From assembly GCF_004320525.1 (NCBI RefSeq), contig NZ_SIHX01000001.1:372001-436000 (forward strand): 64,000 nt of DNA, written 5' to 3'. The position numbers and the translations under genes were made by a program. Positions 25,465-34,235 of this stretch are shown in pieces. The first letter of the stretch is position 1; each line of letters starts with the position of its first letter. The stretch comes from Arthrobacter sp. S39 (GTDB lineage: Bacteria; Actinomycetota; Actinomycetes; Actinomycetales; Micrococcaceae). Below the pieces are notes generated by a model. It searched no databases. It worked only from the letters and a program-made list of their open reading frames with translations, and had not been told where the DNA came from.

Positions 25465-26097
25465 CTATTTCTTGACCGCGACCAGCAGGCCGTCGCCCGT
25501 GGGAAGCATGGTGGTGGCGAGCCGCTCGTCGTCACGGATGGTTTTGCCCACCTGGCGGAGCACCACGGTGGTGGCATCCCTGTTCGCGGGGTTGGCCACA
25601 CGGTCTTTGTCCAGGGCGTCGTTGATGATCAGCAGCCCGCGGGACTTCAGCAGGCGGATGGCCTGGTCCACGTAACCCGGCAGGCCCGGCTTGTCAGCGT
25701 CGATGAAAACGAGGTCGTAGGCGGCGTCGGTCAGCCGCGGCAGGACGTCGCCGGCCCGGCCGGAGATGGTGCGTGTCCGGTTGGCCGGACTCCCCGCCTC
25801 GGCGAAGGCCTCGCGGGCCGCTTTCAGGTGTTCGACGTCCACATCGATCGTGGTCAGTACCGACTGGGGTCCCAGGCCACGCAGGATGCAGACGCCGGAG
25901 ACGCCGGCACCGGTACCAATTTCGACGGCGGTCTGCGCCTTGGAAGACGCCGCCAGCACCGTCAGAACAGCTCCCACGCCGCGCCCGATCGGGGTTACTC
26001 CCAGCTCAAAGGAGCGCTCGCGTGCACGAAGCATGACTTCATCCTCTGCGGGCAGATCTTCTGCATAGGACCAGCTCGTGGACTTGTCGGCGCTCAT
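25465..26097 (-). CDS. O-methyltransferase, family 3 type
   Basis: A 210-residue SAM-dependent methyltransferase. Motif I is [15 protein letters not shown], the acidic loop is [13 protein letters not shown], and the metal/substrate region has VFIDADKPG and [12 protein letters not shown], as in small-molecule O-methyltransferases like Rv1220c. The start at 26097 gives MSADKSTSW; a longer frame to 26256 adds a proline-rich tail without family support. It is divergent from sigE, the same arrangement as in mycobacteria. Substrate unknown. Confidence 0.88.
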   Translation of the reverse strand: MSADKSTSWSYAEDLPAEDEVMLRARERSFELGVTPIGRGVGAVLTVLAASSKAQTAVEIGTGAGVSGVCILRGLGPQSVLTTIDVDVEHLKAAREAFAEAGSPANRTRTISGRAGDVLPRLTDAAYDLVFIDADKPGLPGYVDQAIRLLKSRGLLIINDALDKDRVANPANRDATTVVLRQVGKTIRDDERLATTMLPTGDGLLVAVKK

Positions 26098-26327
26098 GGA
26101 TGATTTCGCTTTCTGGGCGGCAGGGGAGTGTTGGATACAGCCTACTGTGTCCGGAGGTGCCGCTGCCGGATGCCGGGGTTGCGCCTTTGGCAGAAGAGGC
26201 CGGCCAATCAGGAAATTCCCAGCCAACTTTGAAAGGATGGAGATCCGCTCATCCATACGGTGATCGGCGCCGAACCAGAGATGTCAACAGTATCCGGGCG
26301 TTAGCTTATCCACGAGGGGAGTGGACG

Positions 26328-26945
26328 ATGTCAGCATCAGTTGTGGCACCTGTCCCTGCGTCACAAGATTCCGCAGCTGAATGGGTCCGGCCCACCTGGG
26401 AAGAAGTGGTTGCCAACCATTCCGCGAAGGTCTACCGGCTGGCCTACCGCCTGACCGGAAACAAGTTCGACGCCGAGGACCTGACCCAGGAGGTATTCGT
26501 CCGGGTCTTCAGGTCACTGGAGAACTTCAAGCCTGGGACGCTGGACGGCTGGCTGCACCGGATCACCACCAACCTGTTCCTGGACCAGGCGCGGCGCAAG
26601 AGCCGCATCCGTTTCGACGCGCTGGCCGAGGACGCGGAGTCCCGCATACCGGGCCGTGAACCCGGGCCTGAGCAGAGCTTCGAACTGAACAACCTTGACC
26701 TCGACGTGCAGGCCGCACTGGAGGAACTCCCGCCGGACTTCCGCGCGGCGGTTGTGCTGTGCGACCTCGAAGGCCTGTCGTACGACGAGGTGGCAGCGGC
26801 ACTCGGCGTCAAGCTGGGCACGGTGCGGTCACGCATCCACCGCGGCCGGACCATGCTCCGTGAGAAGCTGGCGCACCGGGATCCCCGGCCGCAGCACTCA
26901 CGCAAGCCGAAACTTTCGCTGCCCCGCATCGCCAGCATTCTCTGA
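26328..26945 (+). CDS. sigE: ECF RNA polymerase sigma factor SigE
   Basis: A 205-residue sigma-70 family group IV factor. Region 2 reads [26 protein letters not shown] and region 4 [29 protein letters not shown] followed by [11 protein letters not shown], the DNA-binding helix pair. The start at 26328 has GAGGGGAG just upstream. The gene context (O-methyltransferase before, zinc anti-sigma after, then tatB and mrp) matches the mycobacterial sigE locus, a regulon for envelope and surface stress. I looked for an ECF-type self promoter in the 230-bp upstream gap and found no convincing one. Confidence 0.93.
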   Translation: MSASVVAPVPASQDSAAEWVRPTWEEVVANHSAKVYRLAYRLTGNKFDAEDLTQEVFVRVFRSLENFKPGTLDGWLHRITTNLFLDQARRKSRIRFDALAEDAESRIPGREPGPEQSFELNNLDLDVQAALEELPPDFRAAVVLCDLEGLSYDEVAAALGVKLGTVRSRIHRGRTMLREKLAHRDPRPQHSRKPKLSLPRIASIL

Positions 26946-26953
26946 TCGGCCCC

Positions 26954-27796
26954 ATGACTTCCGACAACGCGCTATTCCGAAGGCATCCCCGGAGCGACAG
27001 CCATGTCAGGACCTGCCCGGAATGCACCTCCGCGGTGCACCGCGAACGGCAGTATTTAGAACGGCTCCGTGAAGCGGCCATCCCGCCTGCCAGTCAGGAT
27101 CTGACCGCCCGGCTCCTGCAGCAGACCCAGGTGCTGGCCATGGCCCCCTGCGAGCCGTTACGTAGTCCACGCCGGGGAGCAAAGATCATTGCCCTCGCCG
27201 CCGGCGGGACAGCGGCGGCTGCCGGGGTCCTTGCCGCTGGCGCCTTCGCCCTGGCAGGTGACCCGCTGCCGATGGCAGCAAATGCTTCAGTGGGCTCTTT
27301 CGTCCAGCACTCCGCCCACGTACCGGCCGACGGGCGCGAGCTGAGCGCCGAGCAGCTGGCAGGGTTGCGCACGGAGGGCTGGGTGTGTCCTGAGCTGGAG
27401 TCCATGGGCTTCCACGTCCTCTCGGCCAGGGCAACCACCCTCGACGGCGTCCCGGCCGTGGAGATGAAGCTGTCGGACGGCGAGCACTACGCGATAGTCC
27501 TCGAACAGCACGGCGGCACGAGCACCACCACCGGCGGCGTGTCGATCCGGAGTTCTGCACCCTGGACAGCGGTCTTCCAGTCCGCCGGAAGCACCATCAC
27601 CTACGAGTCCGATCTGCCGGCAGACCGGGCCGACGACGCCGTGCCCGTCCTGCAACGGCTCAGTGCGCTGGCCACCGCCGGAATCACGGCGGGAGTCGCG
27701 CAGGAGCCGCCGGCGGCCGGCAGCGGACCCGTTGAGCCGTTCAGTGAACGGCTGCAGCGGGGCCTGGACAAAATTGCCCGTCTTCTGACGCCTTAA
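26954..27796 (+). CDS. rseA: Zinc anti-sigma factor of SigE, RseA type
   Basis: A 280-residue protein starting eight bases after sigE. The N-terminal ZAS motif is H17-x3-C21-x2-C24 (HVRTCPEC), which binds zinc and the sigma factor in the cytoplasm. A transmembrane helix lies at about 76-101 (Ala/Gly-rich), and an outside domain of about 175 residues follows, longer than mycobacterial RseA. Release of SigE would need proteolysis or redox change; the usual neighbour htrA is absent here. The sensor domain is unlike anything I can name. Confidence 0.88.
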   Translation: MTSDNALFRRHPRSDSHVRTCPECTSAVHRERQYLERLREAAIPPASQDLTARLLQQTQVLAMAPCEPLRSPRRGAKIIALAAGGTAAAAGVLAAGAFALAGDPLPMAANASVGSFVQHSAHVPADGRELSAEQLAGLRTEGWVCPELESMGFHVLSARATTLDGVPAVEMKLSDGEHYAIVLEQHGGTSTTTGGVSIRSSAPWTAVFQSAGSTITYESDLPADRADDAVPVLQRLSALATAGITAGVAQEPPAAGSGPVEPFSERLQRGLDKIARLLTP

Positions 27797-27852
27797 ACCT
27801 GGCCGATTCCGCCCCCCGCCTGCGGGAATCGTCAGCACGACCCCGGAGAGGG

Positions 27853-27858
27853 TAATCT
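27853..27858 (+). promoter_or_regulatory. -10 box of tatB, leaderless spacing
   Basis: TAATCT is followed by seven bases and the GTG at 27866. A private promoter here would uncouple tatB from sigE and rseA. Confidence 0.5.
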
Positions 27859-27865
27859 TCCTAAA

Positions 27866-28276
27866 GTGTTTGGAATCAACGGCCCGGAGTTCTTCCTTCT
27901 GCTGATCATCGGCATCATGGTGATCGGCCCCAAACGGCTGCCCGAATACACCCAGAAACTTGCGAACCTGGTGAAGGAAGTCCGCCGCATGGCATCCGGC
28001 GCGCGCGAGCAGATCAAGGAGGAGGTGGGGATCGACATCGACGAGGTCGACTGGAAGAAGTACGACCCCCGCCAGTACGATCCACGCCGCATCATCAAGG
28101 AAGCGCTGCTCGACGACGACACCAAGCCGGTCAGCGCGGGGGCGCCCGCCGTGGCAGCCGTGGCCGGAACCGCAGCGGCCGCTGCCAGCACGTCAACGCC
28201 CGCCTCCCGCCCGGAGCGAGTTGTCCAGCAGTTGCCTGCCGGCGAAGCTGCGCCTTTCGACACCGAGGCCACCTAG
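27866..28276 (+). CDS. tatB: Twin-arginine translocase subunit TatB
   Basis: A 136-residue Tat component. The N-terminal membrane helix (FGINGPEFFLLLIIGIMVIG) ends in the PKRLPEY hinge, then an amphipathic helix LANLVKEVRRMASGAREQI and the long polar tail expected for TatB rather than TatA; an ENGPEF-like Glu in the helix is the TatB mark. With TatA and TatC (not in this window) it exports folded proteins with RR signals. Convergent with mrp 16 bp away. sigE-rseA-tatB order is as in mycobacteria. Confidence 0.92.
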   Translation: MFGINGPEFFLLLIIGIMVIGPKRLPEYTQKLANLVKEVRRMASGAREQIKEEVGIDIDEVDWKKYDPRQYDPRRIIKEALLDDDTKPVSAGAPAVAAVAGTAAAAASTSTPASRPERVVQQLPAGEAAPFDTEAT

Positions 28277-28292
28277 GGACACCTCTGGGCTG

Positions 28293-29420
28293 TCAGCGTG
28301 GCTGCAGCCCCAGTTTCATCCCGGTCAGTCCACGCGGCTTTGCCGCCAGCTTGCCGGCAATCTCAACGAGTGCCACAGCCGCCGGCGTGTCCGGCTGGCC
28401 CAGAACGATCGGTGAACCGGCGTCGCCGCCCTCCCGCAGCAGGATGTCCAGCGGAATCTGGCCCAGCAACGGCACGACCGAACCCACCGTCGCCGTCAGC
28501 CGCTCGGCGAGCACCGCCCCGCCGCCGCTTCCGAACAGTTCCATCCTGGCGCCGTCGGGCATTTCCAGGTACGACATGTTCTCGATCACCCCTGCGACAG
28601 ACTGGCCGGTCTGGGTCGCGATGGCGCCGGCGCGCTCGGCGACGTCGGCCGCGGCGGCCTGCGGCGTAGTAACCACCAGGATTTCCGCCTTCGGCAGAAG
28701 CTGGGCCACCGAGATGGCGATATCGCCGGTGCCGGGCGGGAGGTCAAGGAACAGCGCGTCCAGGTCACCGAAGTAAACGTCGGTGAGGAACTGCTCCAGC
28801 GCGCGATGGAGCATGGGACCGCGCCAGGCGACCGGCTGGTTACCCGTGACGAACATTCCGATGGAAATGACTTTGACGCCGTAGGCCACCGGGGGCAGAA
28901 TCATGTCGTCCACCCGCGTGGGAGCCTGGGTGATGCCCATCAGCGCGGGAACCGAGAAGCCGTAGACGTCGGCATCGACGATTCCCACCCGAAGCCCCTG
29001 GGCTGCGAGGGCGCAGGCCAGGTTGACGGTGACGGACGACTTCCCGACGCCGCCCTTGCCGCTGGCTACGGCAAAAACCTTGGTCAGCGAACCGGGCTGG
29101 TTGAACGGGATGCCGCGCTGGCCACCGGCGCCGCGGAGCTGCTCCTTCAGGGCGTCGCGCTGTGCCTGGCTCATGACCTTCAGTTCAACTTCGACGGCTG
29201 TGACGCCGGGAACCGAGGACAGCGCCTTTTCCGAGTCGGCGGTAATCGTGTCCCGCAGGGGACAACCGGCGATGGTGAGCAGCACCGCGAGGCGGACCCG
29301 GCCGTCGTCGGAAATCTCGACCGAATCAACCATGCCCAGCTCGGTGATGGGGCGGCGGAGCTCCGGGTCGATGACGGTGGCCAGGGCAGCGTTGACCGCC
29401 TGGTGGAGGTTTTCAGTCAT
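28293..29420 (-). CDS. mrp: Mrp/NBP35-type iron-sulfur cluster carrier ATPase
   Basis: A 375-residue P-loop ATPase. The N-terminal 90 residues are a MIP18/DUF59 domain (ALATVIDPELRRPITELGMV). Walker A is the deviant GKGGVGKSS at about 121-129; DADVYGFSVP and LDLPPGTGD mark the switch regions. It carries iron-sulfur clusters to target enzymes. I see no CxxC pair near the C-terminus, a feature missing in many bacterial forms. The start at 29420 lies seven bases after the DUF1003 stop, so both are likely on one transcript; a longer frame to 29498 lies within that gene. Confidence 0.92.
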   Translation of the reverse strand: MTENLHQAVNAALATVIDPELRRPITELGMVDSVEISDDGRVRLAVLLTIAGCPLRDTITADSEKALSSVPGVTAVEVELKVMSQAQRDALKEQLRGAGGQRGIPFNQPGSLTKVFAVASGKGGVGKSSVTVNLACALAAQGLRVGIVDADVYGFSVPALMGITQAPTRVDDMILPPVAYGVKVISIGMFVTGNQPVAWRGPMLHRALEQFLTDVYFGDLDALFLDLPPGTGDIAISVAQLLPKAEILVVTTPQAAAADVAERAGAIATQTGQSVAGVIENMSYLEMPDGARMELFGSGGGAVLAERLTATVGSVVPLLGQIPLDILLREGGDAGSPIVLGQPDTPAAVALVEIAGKLAAKPRGLTGMKLGLQPR

Positions 29421-29427
29421 GCAGGCG

Positions 29428-30180
29428 TTACTCGGCTTCCGGGGTTGTACGGCTTTCAGGGGGTGCAGGCTGCGGCGGAACGCCGGGGTTCTGGGCAACG
29501 TGGCTGGGCTTGACCCTGGGGATCTGCTGAGTGCGGGGGTTCCGTTGCCGGTCCCTCTTCTCCTTCAGCTTCTCCTTGATCTTGTCGCGCGGCGATTCGT
29601 GGCTGCCGGTACCCGAGGGGTCGTGGGTCCGCAGCTCCTCCTGCGCCTCCAGCATGTCCTCCAGCAGGGAGCGCAGCTCGGCACGGACGTAGTCGCGCGT
29701 GGCCACCTCGCGAAGGGCGATCCGCAGCGAGGCGAGTTCACGGGTCAGGTATTCCGTATCGGACAGGTTGCGCTCCGCGCGCTGGCGGTCCTGCTGCAGC
29801 GATACGCGGTCGCGGTCGTCCTGGCGGTTCTGGGCGAGCAGCAGCAGCGGCGCGGCGTAGGACGCCTGCAGCGAGAGCATCAGGGTCAGCAGGGTGTAGC
29901 CGAGGGCGCGGGAGTCGAACTGCCATTCAAGGGGTGCCCAGGTGTTCCAGACCAGCCAGATGACCACGAAGATGGTCATGTAGACGAGGAACTGCGGCGT
30001 ACCCATGAACCGGGCAAAACCCTCGGTGGCGTGGCCGAAGGCGTCGGGGTCCGGGGAGAACTTGGGCAGGATCCGCTTGCGGCCGCTCAGGGGTGTGTCG
30101 AGGCTTCCCTTGGTTGCCGTCTTCGCCGGGCCGCGCTGGCCGGGGTTTTTGGGAGGACTGTTGTCAGCCAATGCGGCCAC
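29428..30180 (-). CDS. DUF1003 membrane protein
   Basis: A 250-residue protein with two close transmembrane helices (FLVYMTIFVVIWLVWNTW and ALGYTLLTLMLSLQASYAAPLLLLAQNRQ), the DUF1003 signature, followed by a charged coiled coil (RVSLQQDRQRAERNLSDTEYL) and a basic, Gln-rich tail. Function unknown; conserved between mrp and the MgtE_N gene in actinobacteria. GTG start overlaps the end of the upstream gene by 17 bp, so translation is probably coupled. Confidence 0.88.
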   Translation of the reverse strand: MAALADNSPPKNPGQRGPAKTATKGSLDTPLSGRKRILPKFSPDPDAFGHATEGFARFMGTPQFLVYMTIFVVIWLVWNTWAPLEWQFDSRALGYTLLTLMLSLQASYAAPLLLLAQNRQDDRDRVSLQQDRQRAERNLSDTEYLTRELASLRIALREVATRDYVRAELRSLLEDMLEAQEELRTHDPSGTGSHESPRDKIKEKLKEKRDRQRNPRTQQIPRVKPSHVAQNPGVPPQPAPPESRTTPEAE

Positions 30181-31447
30181 CGAGCCTTCTTATCGGGGCT
30201 TCGCCATCATGGGCGCGCCAATCATCCGGCAACAGATGATCCAAAACGTCATCAACAGTCACCGCCCCCACAAGCCGGCCGTCGTCATTGACCACGGGGA
30301 GGGAGTTCAGGTTGTACGTAGCCAGGGTCCTGGCAACCTCGCTGATGTGGGCCTGGTCCGACAGGGGCTCAAGATTCTTGTCCACCAGGTTGCCCAGCGG
30401 CTCGAACGGCGGGAAGCGTAGCAGCTGCTGGATGTGCACCACGCCCAGGAACCGGCCGGTCGGGGTCTCAAGCGGGGGCCTGGCGATGAAGATGGAGGAA
30501 GCGAGGGCGGGCGAGAGTTCCTCGCGCCGGACATGGGCCAGGGCTTCGGCCACCGTCGCCTCAGGGGGAAGGATCACTGGTACTGGCGTCATCAGGCCGC
30601 CGGCGGTGTCCTCGTCGTATTCGAGCAGGCGGCGGACGTCTTCGGCGCCTTCGGGCTCCATGAGCTGCAGCAGTTCCTCGGCCTGTGCGGTGGGCAGTTC
30701 GCCGAGGAGGTCGGCGGCGTCGTCAGGGTCCATTTCTTCCAAGACGTCAGCGGCGCGCTGGACGTCCAGGGCCGAGAGGATTTCCACCTGGTCATCCTCG
30801 GGGAGTTCCTGCAGGACGTCGGCGAGCCGTTCGTCCTGGAGCTCGCTGGCAACCTCGAAGCGGCGCTTGTCGCTCATTTCCTGCAGGGCTTCGGCGAAGT
30901 CGGCGGGCTTGAGGTCTTCGTGGTTGGCGACGAATTGGGTGGCGGCCTGGGGCTCGGTGCGGGCTCCCTGCAGGGCGTCCGCCCAGTCAATGATCATGGT
31001 CTCGTTGCGGCGCAGCCGGCTGAGCGGCGAAAGTGAATGGCCGCGGCGGACGAACAACTTGCTGACGAACCAGTCCCGGGAACGGTGCTGGTCCATGGCG
31101 ATGTCCTCGATGGTGGCGTCCCCGCTGCCGTCCCTAAGGGTCACCCGGCGGTCAAACATCTCAGCGACCACCAGCGTCTCGGCACCACGCTGTTCAAAGC
31201 GCCGGAGGTTGACCAGACCGGTGCAGATGATCTGGGTCTGGTCGATCGAGGTAATCCGGGTCATTGGCACAAAGACGCGCTTCTTTCCCGGAACTTCGAC
31301 GACGATACCCACCACGTGGGGGGCACCCCGGCTTCCACGCGAGAGCACCACAACATCGCGCAACCGTCCCAGACGGTCGCCCAGCGGGTCGAAGACGTCA
31401 AGACCCAGAAGGCGCGCCACGAAGACGCGCGAAAGATTTGTGCTCAC
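30164..31447 (-). CDS. PRC-barrel/MgtE_N/CBS protein without membrane domain
   Basis: A 427-residue cytoplasmic protein. Residues 1-140 look like tandem PRC-barrel-like beta domains (GLDVFDPLGDRLGRLRDVVV). The middle is the MgtE N-terminal superhelix (EDDQVEILSALDVQRAADVLEEMDPDDAADLLGELP), then a CBS pair (VDKNLEPLSDQAHISEVART, VTVDDVLDHL). The magnesium channel helices of MgtE are absent, so it is more likely a sensor or regulator than a transporter, like Rv1232c. TAGCCT ends six bases before the GTG, so it is probably leaderless and heads the operon with DUF1003 and mrp. Confidence 0.85.
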   Translation of the reverse strand: MSTNLSRVFVARLLGLDVFDPLGDRLGRLRDVVVLSRGSRGAPHVVGIVVEVPGKKRVFVPMTRITSIDQTQIICTGLVNLRRFEQRGAETLVVAEMFDRRVTLRDGSGDATIEDIAMDQHRSRDWFVSKLFVRRGHSLSPLSRLRRNETMIIDWADALQGARTEPQAATQFVANHEDLKPADFAEALQEMSDKRRFEVASELQDERLADVLQELPEDDQVEILSALDVQRAADVLEEMDPDDAADLLGELPTAQAEELLQLMEPEGAEDVRRLLEYDEDTAGGLMTPVPVILPPEATVAEALAHVRREELSPALASSIFIARPPLETPTGRFLGVVHIQQLLRFPPFEPLGNLVDKNLEPLSDQAHISEVARTLATYNLNSLPVVNDDGRLVGAVTVDDVLDHLLPDDWRAHDGEAPIRRLGGRIG

Positions 31448-31453
31448 GTCTAC

Positions 31454-31459
31454 AGGCTA
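31454..31459 (-). promoter_or_regulatory. -10 box of the MgtE_N/CBS gene, leaderless spacing
   Basis: On the minus strand TAGCCT is followed by six bases and the GTG at 31447. It would drive the three-gene run down to mrp. Confidence 0.6.
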
Positions 31460-31524
31460 CCGAGTCTGCTCTCTTTTAGCTGAATTTACAGGCGGCACAC
31501 ATGCTGATGGGCAAGAATGGTGTT

Positions 31525-32469
31525 ATGTCAAACATTTTTGGTGCTCCCAAAGCCGGCGGGCCCAACGGCGTGGACGAGTCCCGCACCGTCCCCACCGGTG
31601 ACACCGTCGGTTCCTACACGTCCTACCTGGATGCCCAAAAGGCTGTGGACTACCTGGCTGACCAGCAGTTCCCGGTCCAGATGGTGTCCATCGTGGGCAA
31701 TGAGCTCAAAATGGTGGAGCGCGTCACGGGACGCCTCAGCTACCCCCGCGTTGCCTTGTCCGGGGCGCTGAGCGGTATGTGGTTTGGTCTGTTCGTGGGC
31801 GTCATGCTGTCGTTCTTCGCACCTTCGCCGGGATACTTCTCCATCCTGACCTCTGTGCTGATGGGTGCCGCGTTCTTTATGCTGTTCGGCATCGTCACCT
31901 ATGCCATGCAGCGGGGAAAGCGCGACTTCACCTCAACCAGCCAGGTGGTGGCCACCAATTATGACGTCGTGGTGTCGGTCGAGGCAGCCCACGAAGCCCG
32001 GCGCCTGCTCCAGCAGTTGCCGATGACGCGGTCTGATGCCGCTGCCGGCCCCAGGCCCCATGCGCAGGCCGACTACTACAACCAGCCGTACCAGCAGCCC
32101 GGCCAAAAACCCGGGCAGCAGCCGGGCCCTCAGCAGGGCCAGCCCCCCGTGCGGCCGGCCAGCTGGAACGATCCGTACGGCCAGCAGGGTCCCGGCACGC
32201 ACGGCGCCCCGGCTGCAGCCCCGCAGCCCGGTCAGCCTGGCCAGCCCGCCGAAAGCCCGGTGCAGCCGGCTCCGGCACCCGCGGCAGCGGTCCGTTACCC
32301 CGACCTGCCGGACGGCCGGCCGCAGTACGGCGTCCGTGTCAGCGACAACCCTGCACCCGCCCCCGCTGGCAACAATGCAGCTCCGGGTGACGAACGCCAG
32401 GACACCGGTCAGCCCGCGCGGCAGCCCGAAGCGGCACCTGAGCGTAGCCGGGACGAAGCAGGCTCGTAG
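31525..32469 (+). CDS. General stress protein-like membrane protein with Pro/Gln-rich tail
   Basis: A 314-residue protein. Residues 25-70 resemble the general stress protein 17M fold (VGSYTSYLDAQKAVDYLAD, then FPVQMVSIVG), two transmembrane helices follow (about 80-125), and the last 150 residues are a low-complexity tail rich in Pro, Gln, Gly and Ala (QQPGQKPGQQPGPQQGQPP). Start at 31525 gives MSNIFGAP; AAGAAT six bases before it may be a leaderless -10, while a longer frame from 31501 adds eight residues. Divergent from the MgtE_N gene, as Rv1234 is from Rv1232c. Role unknown. Confidence 0.8.
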   Translation: MSNIFGAPKAGGPNGVDESRTVPTGDTVGSYTSYLDAQKAVDYLADQQFPVQMVSIVGNELKMVERVTGRLSYPRVALSGALSGMWFGLFVGVMLSFFAPSPGYFSILTSVLMGAAFFMLFGIVTYAMQRGKRDFTSTSQVVATNYDVVVSVEAAHEARRLLQQLPMTRSDAAAGPRPHAQADYYNQPYQQPGQKPGQQPGPQQGQPPVRPASWNDPYGQQGPGTHGAPAAAPQPGQPGQPAESPVQPAPAPAAAVRYPDLPDGRPQYGVRVSDNPAPAPAGNNAAPGDERQDTGQPARQPEAAPERSRDEAGS

Positions 32470-32504
32470 CCGGCCCGCCCCGCTCCACTCAGCGCGGACG
32501 CCTT

Positions 32505-32554
32505 AAGCGCGAACGGACACTTAAGCCCCGGGGCTTAAGTGTCCGTTCGCGCTT
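32505..32554. repeat. 50-bp perfect palindrome between convergent genes
   Basis: The 25-base arm (AAGCGCGAACGGACACTTAAG then CCCC) is repeated exactly in inverse with no loop, centred at 32529/32530. No T run follows the stem. It sits between the stress-protein and aminopeptidase stops, so a bidirectional terminator or mRNA-end role is likely. Confidence 0.85.
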
Positions 32555-32565
32555 TAAGAGGGTGG

Positions 32566-34164
32566 TTAGGCGGGGGAGTGCTGGCTGCCTTCGCCGTTGG
32601 CTTCCCGGTAGATGCCCGCCATCCAGGACTCGACGTCGTCGGCCTTGCGGGGCAGCGCGGCGCTGAGGTTGACGGGGCCGTCGGCGGTCATCAGGATGTC
32701 GTCCTCGATCCGGACGCCGATGCCGCGGTACTCCGCCGGAATGCACAGGTCCTCGTTCTTGAAGTACAGGCCCGGTTCGATGGTGAAGACCATGCCTTCG
32801 GCGAGGACACCATCAAGGTACAGCTCCCGTTTGGCCTGGGCGCAGTCGTGCACATCCAGCCCCAGGTGGTGGCTGGTGCCGTGCGGCATCCAGCGGCGGT
32901 GCTGCTGGCCCTTATGGCTGACGGCTTCCTCCACGCTTACGGGGAGCAGGCCCCACTCTGCGAGGCGTTCAGCCAACACAGTGGTGGCCGCTGTGTGGAT
33001 GTCCCGGAACTTGGTTCCAGGCCGGGCCGCGGCGAATCCTGCGTCGGCGGCGTCGAGGACCGCTTCGTAGACCTTCCGCTGAACGGCGGTGAACGTGCCG
33101 TTGGCCGGCAGGGTCCTGGTGACGTCGGCGGTGTACAGGGAGTCGGCTTCCACACCGGCGTCGAGGAGCAGCAGCTCACCGGCGCTGATGCTGCCGGTGT
33201 TGCGGGTCCAGTGCAGCACGGTGGCGTTGTTGCCGGAGGCGGCAATAGTGTCATAGCCGAGTTCGTTGCCCACTTCGCGGGCACGGGCGAAGAAGGCGCC
33301 TTCCACAACCCGCTCGCCGCGGGCATGGGTCAGGGCTCGGGGGAGGGACTTGACCACCTCGACAAAGCCTTCGACAGTCGCGGCCACGGCAATCTTCATC
33401 TGCTCGACCTCCCACTCGTCCTTCAGGAGGCGGAGTTCGGACAGGGCTTCGGACAGTTTTTCATCCAGCGCGTCGAGTACGGCGAGGTCCAGGTTGTCCG
33501 GGTCCTTGGCCGTGTTGTAGCGGGCCGTGTCCACCAGGGCGTCGATGTTCTCGTCCACCTTGCGGACCAGGCGGATGGAGATGCCGCCGATCTCGGGGGC
33601 GCCCACGTTCTTGGTGATCGCGGTTTCGAGGGCGTCGATGTGCGCCGTGGGCAGGCCCAGACGGGCTTCAAACTCGGCGAGGGTGGGGCGGGTACCGATC
33701 CAGAACTCGCCGGAGCGTGAGTCGGCGTAGAACTGCTCCGTGTCCCGGCCGGCCAGCGGGCGGAAGTACAGCGTGGCGTGGTGGTGCCCGCCGTCGTCGC
33801 CCTTTCCTTCGCCTGCCGGTTCCAGGATGAGCACGGCGTCCGGCTCATGGTCCAGGCCCAGGCCGGTGAGGTGGGCGAATCCGGAGTGCGGGCGGAAGCG
33901 GTAGTCGCAGTCGTTGGAGCGGACCTTCAGCGGGCCCGCGGGAATGACCAGGCGTTCGCCTTTGAACAGGTCGGAGATGGCTTTTCGCCGGGTCGCGGCG
34001 TAGCTGGCGACGGCGTCGCGTGCAGGCAGTTCCTGGCTGGAAGGCGCCCAGTTGCTGGCCATAAAGGCTTTGAAGGCGTCGGAACTGGGCCGCTGCGAGC
34101 GGTTGTTGACGCGCTCGTCGAGGGGCTGGGAAGCAGAGTTCAGGGTGTTTTCGGCATCGTTCAC
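32566..34164 (-). CDS. pepP: Aminopeptidase P family metalloprotease (Xaa-Pro)
   Basis: A 532-residue M24B peptidase that removes an N-terminal residue before proline. The metal ligands are in place: LLLDAGVEADSLYTADVTRT (two Asp), MPHGTSHHLGLDVHD (His), EGMVFTIEPGLYF (Glu) and GIGVRIEDDILMT (Glu). The N-terminal AMP_N domain has FRPHSGFAHLTGL. GTG at 34164; a GACGAT box lies six bases upstream, a possible leaderless promoter. Normal length for the actinobacterial form. Confidence 0.93.
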   Translation of the reverse strand: MNDAENTLNSASQPLDERVNNRSQRPSSDAFKAFMASNWAPSSQELPARDAVASYAATRRKAISDLFKGERLVIPAGPLKVRSNDCDYRFRPHSGFAHLTGLGLDHEPDAVLILEPAGEGKGDDGGHHHATLYFRPLAGRDTEQFYADSRSGEFWIGTRPTLAEFEARLGLPTAHIDALETAITKNVGAPEIGGISIRLVRKVDENIDALVDTARYNTAKDPDNLDLAVLDALDEKLSEALSELRLLKDEWEVEQMKIAVAATVEGFVEVVKSLPRALTHARGERVVEGAFFARAREVGNELGYDTIAASGNNATVLHWTRNTGSISAGELLLLDAGVEADSLYTADVTRTLPANGTFTAVQRKVYEAVLDAADAGFAAARPGTKFRDIHTAATTVLAERLAEWGLLPVSVEEAVSHKGQQHRRWMPHGTSHHLGLDVHDCAQAKRELYLDGVLAEGMVFTIEPGLYFKNEDLCIPAEYRGIGVRIEDDILMTADGPVNLSAALPRKADDVESWMAGIYREANGEGSQHSPA

Positions 34165-34223
34165 GGCACCATCGTCTCACCAGCACGGAGCCTTGGACGA
34201 ATACCGGCGCGAACGCGGTCAAC

Positions 34224-34229
34224 TAGGCT
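34224..34229 (+). promoter_or_regulatory. -10 box of the PHP gene, leaderless spacing
   Basis: TAGGCT is followed by six bases and the GTG at 34236. Confidence 0.6.
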
Positions 34230-34235
34230 GGGCAG

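Noticed and set aside
26098..26327. Possible ECF self-promoter of sigE (GAACC ... CGTT)
   Set aside because: The spacer of 22 bases is too long for a GGAAC/CGTT pair and the -35 lacks the second G.
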